In this document: in pieces, positions 10,714 through 20,700 of the stretch
Position numbering within the stretch: the stretch's first letter is position 1
How the letters are laid out: each line of letters begins with the position of its first letter
Assembly (NCBI GenBank): GCA_020310875.1
Contig: CM035427.1
Location: 90,616,977-90,680,976 of the forward strand
Length of the DNA: 64,000 nt
Reading direction: 5' to 3'
Source of the DNA: Ceratopteris richardii
Taxonomy: Eukaryota; Streptophyta; Polypodiopsida; Polypodiales; Pteridaceae
Notes under the pieces: model-generated
Told to the model about the DNA's origin: nothing
The model's database searches: none
What the model saw: the letters and a program-made list of their open reading frames with translations, nothing else
Made by a program: the position numbers and the translations under genes

Positions 10714-11983
10714 TCAATTTGTTGTCCTGCAAAGTTTGTTTCAGCCACTTTGACATAGATTGTGCACTCTTGATAGACATGCGTTCATTATGTAAAACAT
10801 CTTCAATATGTACATCATGCGTGGGCTGAATTTCGTGCTCAGTTTCAGCCATATTTGGATGCAAATGTTCAGCCGTATGTGGCTGAAAATTTCCAACAAT
10901 TTTGGCAATTTTTGGCTGAATTTTTTCAGCCATGTTTGGCTGGAAATTCTCTGCATTTTCAACCCTATTTGGCTGGAATTTTTCAGCCCTTTGAACCTCA
11001 GTTGGCTGGTCTACATGGCCATAGTCAAGCGCACCATTTTGGAACAAAGGCATGAGTGTATCGAACACATCTTGTGAGCTAACTGTTGGTAGTTTTTTGC
11101 ATTCAAGTAGAGGGAAAACTGAATTTTCAGCAAATACCACATCTCGACTCATAATAACTGTGTTCGTCAATGGATGGTACAACCGATATCCCTTACTTTC
11201 AGCACTATAACCAACAAATATACATTTCTTTGCCTTGTCATCAAGTTTGTGACGTTGTTGTGATGGCACAGGAGCATATGCCAAACAACCAAACACACGC
11301 ATATGACTAACCATAGGCTTATGACCATTCCAAGCCTCATAAGGAGTGATGACTCTCAATGCTTTTGTAGTGCAGCGATTCAACACATAATTTGCACACA
11401 TGACCGCTTCCATCCAAAATTTATGAGGAAGATGCTTTCCTTTAACCATACATCGTGCCATTTCAAGTAGAGTTCTATTTTTACGCTCGGCAACACCATT
11501 TTGTTGAGGTGTATATGGCACTGTACATTGGTGTGAAATACCTCTTTCACAAAGAAAAGCACTAAACTCATGTGACATGTATTCACCACCACGATCCGTG
11601 CGTAGAGTCAAAAGCTTTTGTGAAGAAAAATTTTCAGCCATAGCTAAAAATGCTTTGAAGCAAGAAAATACCTCATTCTTTGCTTTCATAGGATACACCC
11701 ATGTATGGCGAGTAGCATCATCAATGAAGGTAACAAAATATACATGCTTCCCAAAAGATGGAGTCTTGACGGGACCACATACATCACTATGAACAAGTTG
11801 CAATTTTCTTGTAGTGTGTGTGTGACTATCTTTTGGAAAAGAAGCACGATGCATTTTTCCAAGAATGCAACCTTCACATGCATGCTTTTCAATGGACTCA
11901 AGTGTAGGCAAGCCAATAACCATGGCCTTCTTTTGTAAGTAGAGCAAACTATTGAAGTTAAATGACCAAAACGAGCATGCCAA
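10649..11983 (-). pseudogene. Nested copia: pre-integrase, integrase and linker
   Basis: Encodes CEGCILGKMHRASFPKDS, the integrase core ([61 protein letters not shown] with D-D-E) and the post-integrase segment FVGYSAESKGYRLYHP. The linker that follows (about 10990-10800) is unusual: a short FQPN.AE-like peptide recurs five or six times. A frameshift near 11955 separates it from the protease frame. Confidence 0.87.
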
Positions 11984-12336
11984 AGCTCCATTTCAGCCAT
12001 GGAAGAAGTATGAGCAACTAAGGCATTCGAGGCAGCCCTCTTGTATGTATCCATGCGATACAAACCATTACATAATGTACCGGACATCACGATAACATCG
12101 CCATTGCTGAAATCATGAACCATACACTTATCATCAACAAAGTGTACATGAAGTCCAGCTTTGGCAATCAACGGAACTGAAATTAAGTTCTTCTTGATAC
12201 CGGGCACATACAATGCATTTTTCAAGAGAATCACACCTCCATTTGCAGCCGTAAACTCAATTTCTCCTACTCCAATGATAGGATAAGAGGCATTGTTTGC
12301 ACACACCACATGTCCTCCTTTAGGTGCATCTTTCAA
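11950..12336 (-). pseudogene. Nested copia: protease to pre-integrase segment
   Basis: In frame with gag apart from the TGA at 12349. It reads GGHVVCANNASYPIIGVGEI, NALYVPGIKKNLISV and ELWHARFGHL, the copia protease C-terminal half and start of the pre-integrase domain. The frame is lost after GHL near 11955. Confidence 0.82.
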
Positions 12337-12348
12337 AGAGGCAAAAAA

Positions 12349-13455
12349 TCATTTGCATGATGTTATGTGCTTTGAAGCACCACTATCAAAGAACCAATCC
12401 GAATCAGCCTCGCTCACAACCATACATTTAGAATGTAAAGAAACATCATAATGACATGTAACAACACATGCCCAAAAATCTTGAGCCATGTTAGCTTCAT
12501 CATTCTTTGCATTTGCAGAATTTTCAGCAATAGACATGCCCGATTCCTTCTTTTTTTCATTGCGTTTAGCAAGCTTTCTACACTCATCAATAGTATGACC
12601 AACCTTCCGGAAATATTTGCATCTCTTCTTCTTTTGCAAATCACCATCATTAGAGGAATGAGTGGAAGAGGAAGCTTGAGGCTTTGGTTTTGATGAACCA
12701 AAAGCTGAACCATACTTGCTTTTCCCCTTTTGTGAGATAGCAAGTGCTTGCGTTCCTTCAATCAAACCACTCTTATTCACTCTAGATTGCTCTTCTTGCA
12801 AAAGAAGAGACACAACCTCATCAAATGCATACATATTAAGATTTTCTTTTGCAACCAAACGAAGTGTAGTAGCAAAGCTTTGAAAAGATTCCGATAATCC
12901 TTTCAACAATGTAGAAATGAGTGATGCATCTGGAATGATCTCATCTATGTTTGCCAATTGCTCTTTCAAGTCCTTGATGCGTGTCACATACACAACCACT
13001 GACTCATTTTCAGCCATACATATATCCTCAAGTTGCTTCCTCAAGTATGCAACACGTGCTTCATTACGCACGGCATACAAAGAAGCAAGAGTGTCCCATG
13101 CCTGTCGTGATGTAGAACATGACATAATGTGTGGAACTATATGATGCTTCACTGAAAGCGCAATCAAAGCATGAGCTTGAGCATCTTTTCCATCCCATCT
13201 AAGCTGCTCCTGTGTAGGTGGAGAAGGAGAAACCACTGTACTCGAAGAAGAAGCTCCATCTGTGACAGTAGACTGTGAAGTAGAAACACCTGCCGGTCTT
13301 TGATCTACATCTACCACTATGTTCCAAAGTTGTTTTGCAACAAGAACATGCTTCATCATGTAAGACCACATCGGATAGTTGGTTCCATCAAGCTTATCTT
13401 CAGCTTGAAGCATGCCAAACAAGTCATTGCTGCCCGCCATTTCACTAAGGAACAA
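12349..13455 (-). pseudogene. Nested copia: gag with zinc knuckle and protease start
   Basis: 368-codon frame starting at 13455 (MFLSEMAGSNDLFGMLQAED). It has the copia gag signature YPMWSYMMKHVLVAKQLW, a UBN2-like middle (EARVAYLRKQLEDI, LLKGLSESFQSFATTLR) and a zinc knuckle CKYFRKVGHTIDEC in which the second Cys has become Phe. It ends with the protease motif DWFFDSGASKHITS, containing the D-S-G active site. The stop at 12349-12351 (TGA) falls inside protease. Confidence 0.87.
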
Positions 13456-13700
13456 GAATGTGACAAAATCTTCACTTCGACGAAAACTGAAATGAGTGCT
13501 GAAATTTCAGCTCACAAACCGTCACTTTGATGGCGATTCTAACTGCACGAATGGCTTCTTAATGGGGGTAAAACCCCAAAGCACCTGGTGGAAATGTTTC
13601 CGGGCTGCTGAAATTCACAATTCTATGCTCCGAAGTCGATTTGCACTGTTAAAGTGCGCGTGCGCAGCGACGCGAAAAAGTGAAACTTGAGAAGAAGCTG

Positions 13701-13717
13701 AACCTGCTCTGATACCA
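13701..13717 (-). other. Primer-binding site of nested copia
   Basis: Minus strand reads TGGTATCAGAGCAGGTT, matching the usual plant initiator-tRNA-Met primer site, one base inside the 5' LTR. Confidence 0.85.
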
Positions 13718-13718
13718 C

Positions 13719-14011
13719 TATTGGGTGTGTGTAGAAGTGCGAGACACACACAAGAAGCACACACAAGGAGCACAAACGCAGCAAGACACACAGAGAAAAT
13801 GATGGCTGGAATAGCTCTCTCTATTGATCGATGAACTGAACTGAAGTAGGAGCTGAATAATATCCCTAAGTACAAAGTACCACCACATATGAGAGTATCA
13901 AGTATGTGGTAACATGGGGGAAAAACCTCTAACCAACACTAGAGTAAAAAGTGCCCATGTATAGGGAAAAGGTTCACATCAAAGCTACTCGAGGAACACA
14001 TAAATGTAACA
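13719..14011 (-). repeat. 5' LTR of nested copia element
   Basis: 293 bp, same as 8779-9071 except for about ten substitutions. The inner end reads TA instead of TG on the + strand, so one terminal base has mutated. Confidence 0.92.
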
Positions 14012-14163
14012 GGCATAAATAAAGCATCTGACAAAGTGAAAGAACTACCATCAGCAGTAGTCAGAATGATCTTACCAACTCCCATAATAGGATAAGAGGA
14101 GTTGTTGGCGCATGTGACAGTATTCCCTGTAGGGGCAGGCTCGAGTGAAGAGAAGAAACTGTG
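14012..14163 (-). pseudogene. Copia copy A: protease fragment right of the nested insertion
   Basis: Minus strand continues copy A's protease after the stop at 14164: the GNTVTCANNSSYPIMGVG-like stretch and the TTADGSSFTLSDALF segment, which in copy C runs on uninterrupted into VP.IKKNLLSV. Here that junction is where the nested element sits. Confidence 0.8.
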
Positions 14164-15282
14164 CTACGAGGTAATATGTTTGGTCACCCCACTGTCAAAG
14201 TACCAAACATCTGAGTCTACTGTAGACGTGCACTGATCATGAGAAGATGGGTCAAAACTACAGGCAGTAGTAAACGCCCATTCTTCTTCTTGCACAAGAT
14301 TTGCAGACTTTGTTTTTGGTGTAGAGGCCTCTGCAACAACCATTCCAGCCTCTTTCTTCTTTGCCTCTTTTGCAGCCAGTTTTGGATAGTTCTTTATGAT
14401 ATGATCATTTCCTTTATAGTACTTGCAAAACAATTTTTGCTTTTCTGATTTCTTCTCATCTTTATCCTGGTTCTTGGATTGTGCAGCATTTACAGATTTC
14501 TGCTTACTAGTAGAAGAGCCCCATTTTCCTTTGCCCTTCTGACTAGCCATGAAAGCTTGATCTGCAACTCGCATAATGGACCTGTTCTGCCTGGACTGAT
14601 CTTCCTGCAATAGAACAGAGACTGACTCCTCAAATGATAAGGCATTCGGATTGCCTTTCATCATCAACCGAAGAGTAGAAGCAAAACTCTGATATGAGTC
14701 AGGAAGACCATTCAAAACGGTCTACACAAGTGAGCTATCTGGTATAACCTCATCAACAGAAATCAACTGTTCCTTCAAATCTTTGATCTTTGTTAGGAAA
14801 CTGTCCATGGAATCACCTTCATTCATGTGCTCACTCTCCAACTGTTTTCGGAGATAAGCAACACGAGCCTCATTCCTAGCTTGGTACAATGTGGTAAGTG
14901 TATCCCAAGCATCCCTAGCTATTCTACAAGAGCGTATGTGAGGAATAATGGCACGTTTGACAGACAAAGCTATCAATGCATGTGCCTGGGCATCTCTGCC
15001 ATCCCAACGAATCTGCTCTGCAGTAGGTGCAACAGAAACAGCAGCACGAATAGGAATCTGCGGAATATCATCATCGATACCATCTTCATCAGCTCCAGCA
15101 CTTGTATTTGTAGTACCTGTTGTTACAGGTGTAACAGGACGTCTTTCAACACCCTGTACAATGTTCCATAATCCTTTTGCAACCAAAACATGTCGCATCA
15201 TATAAGCCCATAATGGGTAGTTGATACCATCCAACTTATCCTCAACAGCCAACATACAAAATACATCACTGCTTTCAGCCAT
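14164..15282 (-). pseudogene. Copia copy A: gag and protease start
   Basis: Starts at 15282 with MAESSDVFCMLAVEDKLDG and YPLWAYMMRHVLVAKGLW, then RWDGRDAQAHALIALSVK, EARVAYLRKQLESEHM and GLPDSYQSFASTLRL. A TAG at 14722-14724 replaces the CAG that copy C keeps, and a second TAG at 14164-14166 again replaces a CAG. The zinc knuckle reads CKYYKGNDHIIKNY; copy C still has CKYCKGNDHIIKNC, so two zinc ligands have become Tyr. The protease motif is YFDSGVTKHITS. Confidence 0.87.
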
Positions 15283-15603
15283 GGCCGGTGACTAAAATAC
15301 CTTGATGCAGAAAATTGACCGTATCTCAAAAAGTTGAACGGAACTGCCCAGACGAGTTCTGCTAGACCTGTAGCAGACTTCGAGACGCTTAAACTGGCGA
15401 ACAGAAACTGGTATATACCTTTGGCACAAAAGGACGAAATAGCCTGCACAAGCACTGTGATAGTGCATTCGGAGGTCGAAATGAGCTCATATCGCGATTT
15501 CGGCACCACAAAGCGAAGCGGTTTTGATCTCGAAAACACCCTGAGTATGCTCACCCTGAGACTGCAAACGGAGGAGTGTTGACGGCGCCTTAGAAGAAGC
15601 GAC

Positions 15604-15620
15604 GACCTGCTCTGATACCA
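15604..15620 (-). other. Primer-binding site of copia copy A
   Basis: Minus strand TGGTATCAGAGCAGGTC, the tRNA-Met-type primer site, two bases from the LTR that starts at 15623. Confidence 0.88.
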
Positions 15621-15622
15621 AT

Positions 15623-15820
15623 TGTTGGAGTTAGATGTCTGCGGAAGCATGCGAACAACACAAGGAAGAAGAAGAAGCTTGGAGCACAACACACAATACT
15701 GAATGTATTACTAGAGAATGTACAAAGATAAGTAGCCCATTAGGGCAATAGGCGTATATACAAGCCGGGGGAAAAAAACCTCCTAAAGAGGGAAAAAAGT
15801 GCCTCGGCGGTCCTAGTGTG
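15623..15820 (-). repeat. Truncated 5' LTR of copia copy A
   Basis: Matches the first 198 bases of the 3' LTR at 5477. The last 32 or so bases (the outer end) are missing; the sequence turns into ATTAGGAAAAAATG at 15821. Confidence 0.9.
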
Positions 15821-16217
15821 ATTAGGAAAAAATGCATAAAAAAGCTCCATATATAACTCCAAAATGCCATAATAAATGTGTAAAAAAACTCTCAAAACAT
15901 GATGACAAAGGTACTGTGAGTTGTTTCATGTTTCTTATGAGTTGTTTCATGTGTAAGCATGTAAGAATGGTTACAATATGCTTGGTAGATGAAAAAATCT
16001 AATGTGGTTTATGTTTCTATTAGCAAGTCAAGGATCACCAAAGTGTGGACATTTCATAGTCGATCAACTTCATATCTATTTTGCAACTGTGTAACATACT
16101 ACCTTTTTACTTTTTTATGCTCCTTATAATATATACTTTTCCACTTTTCTTCAAAAATAGTGTTTCTCCACTTGACTTGCAAAAATGTGCTTTTTGTTTT
16201 TCTTTTTTCTTTTTTAT
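15821..16217. other. AT-rich non-coding stretch
   Basis: Low-complexity AT-rich DNA with a short GAGTTGTTTCATGT repeat near 15920-15950. No gene or element recognised. Confidence 0.5.
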
Positions 16218-16430
16218 GTTTAAAAAGCTATTTTAAATCTTATGAAAATGGTCTATAAATATACACACTTTTCCTTTTAAAAAAAGATATTTTAAGTCTT
16301 ATGAAAATGATCTATAGATACACACACTTTGAGACAAGTATACACTTTTTTTTTTGTAAAAAAAAAGCTATTTTAAGTCTTATGAAAATGGTCTATAAAT
16401 ACACACACTTTGGGATAAGTATGATAAAGT
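16218..16430. repeat. Three degenerate tandem units of about 60-80 bp
   Basis: The motif GCTATTTTAAGTCTTATGAAAATGGTCTATAAATACACACACTTT recurs, with small changes, at about 16228, 16286 and 16370, separated by A/T runs. It is a small degenerate minisatellite. Confidence 0.75.
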
Positions 16431-16844
16431 GCATGGGAAGAGATTGTGGCAATACCGTGCAAAGTCTTATCCTTTTTGTACATCATGTTACTATTTATTT
16501 GAATACAGTTTCAAGTTGGTTTTCTTGAGTCTTTTGTCTATTGACTAATGAATAATGTCTACTGTATCGGTTTTTTGTATGGATTGTTTTGGAGTCTATA
16601 GTGTATGCAACCATGTATACGTCATGATGTGTCGTCCAATTCCATGTCATAAAACTCATTGCTCTTTAGTGTTCCAACCCCCCCTCCCCCTGCACAAAAA
16701 GCCATTTCCTTCGTGACATAAAATTTTTGAATAAATAATTTTTGAAATATTCAATTTTTGTTGTGCGAGTAAATATGGAAAAGGATTTTGAATTTTTTTT
16801 TGAGAGTACAATGAATTGGAAACACACTCGTTCACCCGATCTCG
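16431..16844. other. Unassigned non-coding stretch
   Basis: AT-rich, with a C-run near 16678-16690. The short minus-strand open frames here carry no recognisable motif. Confidence 0.45.
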
Positions 16845-16957
16845 TAAGGTAGAGGCGTCCATCTTTCAAAAATCCATAGATATGTCCAACCGAGACTTGA
16901 ACTCATGACTTCCTTCTAAAATTTGAAGACATCAAACCACTACACTACTCGGGCTTG
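16845..16957 (-). repeat. SINE-like tRNA-derived repeat
   Basis: Minus strand reads AGTAGTGTAGTGGTTTGATG (A-box-like) and, about 40 bases later, GAGTTCAAGTCTCGG (B-box-like), the arrangement of a tRNA-derived SINE head. It sits about 330 bases upstream of the photolyase start. No poly(A) tail boundary was confirmed. Confidence 0.5.
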
Positions 16958-16965
16958 GACTCAGA

Positions 16966-17287
16966 CCTTGAAACTTTGCATTGTTCCTTAGTCCCAATCT
17001 GCCCTTTTGTTCCGGAGCCCGATTCTGAAACGACCCTGAAAATCTTCCCCGACTGGGCGGGAACGTAAGTGTGAAACCAAGCAAGCTTGCCCGATGGCTG
17101 TAATAATAATGATCTTGGAGTCGGGCTTCTTTCAACGTGCGTGAGGTGGTCGGTAGGCGCTTTTCAAATGCAAGCAACGATTTTAAAGCTCATCCACGTA
17201 CACAGAGGGCTTGTAATTGATAGCGAGTGGAAGTGTACGCAGAGAAGTTTCGTGAGCGCTCATTTTCTTGCGAGCCAGAAGGTGAAA
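16966..17287 (+). promoter_or_regulatory. Upstream/5' leader region of photolyase gene
   Basis: The stretch directly before the photolyase start. Two ACGT cores, the centre of plant light-response bZIP sites, occur at 17063-17066 and 17196-17199. I see no clear TATA box. The photolyase frame stays open upstream to an ATG at 17087, so part of this region could be translated. Confidence 0.3.
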
Positions 17288-17734
17288 ATGGGACCTGGAG
17301 GTAACACAGCAGCAGGGGTGGCGGTGAAGCGGCAGATTAAGGAATCAAAGTCACAATCTCCCAAGAAGCCAAAGCTTGCTAAGGAGCCATGGCAAGAAGT
17401 AGCAGCAGGCGAGGCAAAAGTTGATGGTAAGGCGAGCACAAGTACAGAAGTGAATGCAGGCAGGGTTCGGCTCCTCAAGCAGGCAACAGCAAGCGCAGCG
17501 GAAGGTGCGCCCGTCGTTTATTGGATGTCACGCGATCAACGCTCTTGCGACAATTGGGCACTCCTTTATGCCGCTGAACGAGCTCGGCAACAAGGTTCTC
17601 CCCTCTGTGTAGTTTTCAACCTCGTTGACTCTTTCCTGAACGCTCAGGCTCGTCATTTTGGATTTATGCTGCGCGGCCTCCGCATTGTCGACCAGAAACT
17701 TTCCTCTATGGGCATTCCCTTTTTCCTTCTACAG
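17288..17734 (+). CDS. PHR1: Photolyase exon 1
   Basis: Start chosen at the ATG of [10 protein letters not shown], just before the basic region; in-frame ATGs at 17168 and 17087 would add 40 or 67 residues and could form a targeting peptide. Encodes the N-terminal antenna-side domain ([42 protein letters not shown]). It ends FFLLQ at a CAG|GTCCCC donor, phase 0. The frame read through the donor stops within eight codons. Confidence 0.93.
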
Positions 17735-20700
17735 GTCCCCTCTCTCTCTCTCTCATAATGTGTCACAAGCTATATGTGTTTCTGCAGTTCGCAAGAACGT
17801 GATATGGTTCAGCTGGATGTATTAATTGATTCAACCATATCGTGGCCCTAATGATAATAGACATTCTAACTCATGCTTTGTCTTTTTCTTTTCTCTGTAA
17901 CATTTTCCACCCCCTTGCCTTGTTTGAAGAAGCGTGCAGTGAATCGAACATCTATTAAGTAAAAAGTGTTTTAATCGTGCAAACTTATTATGGCAAGTGA
18001 ATCAGATATGGGGATAGGTGTTGCCTACGATCAGAAGAAACTTGAGGGATCCTCTTGATTCTTGTTATTTCTCTTAATGCTTCTTGGTGTAGGTGGCAAG
18101 CTATTTTTGAGTCTATGACAAAGTCAGAGCTTGTAACATGTGGAGGATTAGGTAGACAGCTTCAGGTTCGGATAATGGACTTCATTTTTAGGATTTTGTA
18201 TGAAAAATGGGAGAACTAATATAGGTCACTTTGGCAGAGAAGGATTCATTTGTATTATCTACAAGGAGTAATCATTGAAACTTTCCTTAACATAGGAATC
18301 CTGATTATCAATTTCAGGTGTTTTGTGACTCATAAAATGCATTAGATTCCTTTTACGACTTATCTCTTTCCATTGACGCACATCATGTGTATAATGATCC
18401 AGATGTTGTAGATACCAGTCTAGATAATTTGAATGGAGTGAGAAGGGATGAATGCATTTCTGAATTGAAGTTCAAGGATTCAGTAAATTTTAATGAGTGC
18501 TGTTAAATCCCTGAGATCCCCCTCATTTTTGGTGGGGTTCTTGCACAGCGTTCGAGGAAGCACGGAGATCGATGATGTTCTCTTGCCGCCCAGCCGCGTG
18601 GTGTGTTCCAAAAATGATTACCCTCTCTCTCTCTACACCCAAAATGGGTCATGGTCAAGGTTCCTCTCATGAGTGCCACTTGGCACTCATGTGAGCATCA
18701 TACTCTATATGAATAAGAGGAGGGTCATACCTCTAAATACTATTCATATAGGATACTCCATATGACATTTCCTTCCCCTTACTTCCATTTTGTCCTCAAA
18801 ATGGTATTGGAAGGTCTAAAAGAAAGAGAGAAATAATAGAACCACCACTCCCACTATATCCCCATGTATAAAAATACATGGTCCTGTCTCCGTGTTGTTT
18901 CCCCATATCCTTCCCCTTAAGAAAACTCTTGGGAAGATAAACTAAAACTGGGAAACCGTCTCTGAAGGGTGCTAACCCGCTCCCATGTGGCACTATCTTC
19001 TGAACTATCTTTCCACTTTACTAGACACTCTTTATACAAGTGACTCCTCGTCCGTTTCTCTCGAGTGCGTAGTATGCTCTCTGGCTCATGTGGAATAGAT
19101 TGAACAGAAATAGGTTCTACTACCTCACTATCTGGAATGAGGTTGTCAGATTCACCCAGCCTTTTCTTAAGCCGGCTAACATGAAAAACTGGATGGATTT
19201 GACTATTCTCTGGAAGTTGGAGCTGGTAAGCCATCTTTCCTATTCTCTTAAGTATTTGGAAAGGTCCACAATACCTAGGAGATAATTTTGGACAAGGTCC
19301 CGTCTTCATGGTTTCAGACCTAGATGGAACTCTAAGATAGACTTGCTCTCCTACCTCAAAGTTGATATCTCTTCTTTGAGGGTCAGCATAGGCTCTAGCC
19401 CTATCCTGAGCTTTCCTAATGCTGTCCTTAGCAAGTCTAAGCATATCATTCATTTCTTCCAAGAAGTCCTTTGCAGCTTGGACTTTTTCATTCTGCAAGC
19501 CAACTGCATAAGGAGCCCTTGGCTGAAACCCATACATAAGCATAAATGGACTATGCCCAGTGGAAGAGTGCTTGGCACTATTATATGCAAACTCTACTAT
19601 AGGTAAGTACTCTTCCCAATTAGTTTGCCTTTCATTCACATATGCTCGAAGCATATCCTCTAGGATTTGGTTAACCCTTTCTGTTTGCCCATCCGACTGT
19701 GGATGCTCGGCCGTACTCATGCTAAGCTTTGTATCCAACCTTTTGAAGACCGCTCTCCAAAAGTGGCTAGTAAACTTCCTATCCCGATCAGAAACTATGT
19801 CTAAAGGAAGACCATATAACCGGTATAGGTTCTCTACAAAGAGTCTAGCCAACTCAGGTGTCTTCACTGTAGTATGTGTTGGAATAAACCTAGCTATTTT
19901 TGTTAACCTATCCACAATTACCCAGACCGAGTTGTGCCCTCTCTGTGTCTTAGGTAATCCGACTATAAAGTCCATGGAGATACTCTCCCACTTCCCATTG
20001 GGAATATCCAATGGGTGGAGTAGCCCTCCAATCCTCAACCTCTCAGCTTTGTTGACCTGGCATTTATTGCACTTAAGCACATACTCTAGGACGTCCTTAT
20101 GAAGTCCAGGCCAATAAAACTGCCTCTTAACAAGATCATAAGTCTTGTTAACTCCTGGGTGTCCCGCACTAGGTGTGTCATGACACTCATATAAAATATG
20201 CCGTCTCATCTCAGTATCTCTAGGGACACACACCTTACCTTTATATAACAGATATCCATCATGGACACTGTAATTCTTCCACTTGAATCCTTCTTGAGTA
20301 TCCGTCGATACTCCATCCTCATTGTAAACCCGTATATCACGATCCCCATTCTCTATGGCTTCCCAAATCTCGGAATATGCAGGATCAAGCCTACATTTCC
20401 CTCTAATAGACTCAAGTAGCTCACTAGTGATCTGAGTAAAACTCAGTCCATTGAGCATAGGCATGCGGCTAAGTGAATCAGCCACTACATTAAACTTTCC
20501 CTTCCTATACCTAAGCTCATAATCAAACTCTTGAAGGGTCTCTGCCCATCGGGCCTTACGACTTTTAAGGTCTGTTTGATTAGAGAGTCACTTAATGCTC
20601 TCTTGATCAAACACTATCGTAACTTTGGCACCATATAAATAATGACGCCACTTCTTCAAAGCATGGACTATTGCATACAACTCCTTCTCATAGACGGAGT

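Larger units (their letters stand above)
8779..14011 (-). mobile_element. Nested Ty1/copia retrotransposon (second family), 5.2 kb
   Basis: Flanked by two 293-bp LTRs (8779-9071 and 13719-14011) that differ at about ten positions by my reading. The target-site duplication is GGCAC at 8774-8778 and GGCAT at 14012-14016, one base different; the related copy C has the uninterrupted site as GGCAC. A polypurine tract (CCAGGGGGGTT on the minus strand) adjoins the left LTR and a tRNA-Met-type primer site (13701-13717) adjoins the right LTR. It inserted into copia copy A between protease and pre-integrase. Domain order is gag, protease, integrase, RT, RNase H. It carries stops at 12349 and 9607 and frameshifts near 11955 and 10500-10700. 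Confidence 0.95.
5477..15820 (-). mobile_element. Ty1/copia LTR retrotransposon, copy A, interrupted by a nested copia element
   Basis: Minus-strand element with 3' LTR at 5477-5706, polypurine tract reading CCGAGGGGGGATT next to it (5707-5719), primer-binding site at 15604-15620, and a truncated 5' LTR at 15623-15820. Reading 5' to 3' on the minus strand the order is gag, protease, integrase, reverse transcriptase, RNase H, the Ty1/copia order. About half of the span (8779-14011) is a second element inserted at the protease/pre-integrase boundary. The coding region has several stops and frameshifts, so it cannot move by itself. No target-site duplication can be read because the outer end of the 5' LTR is missing. 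Confidence 0.92.

Noticed and set aside
20588..20590. Recoded stop (readthrough or selenocysteine-type) in gypsy pol
   Set aside because: Gypsy elements do not use a readthrough site between RNase H subsegments; a simple nonsense mutation is the plainer reading.
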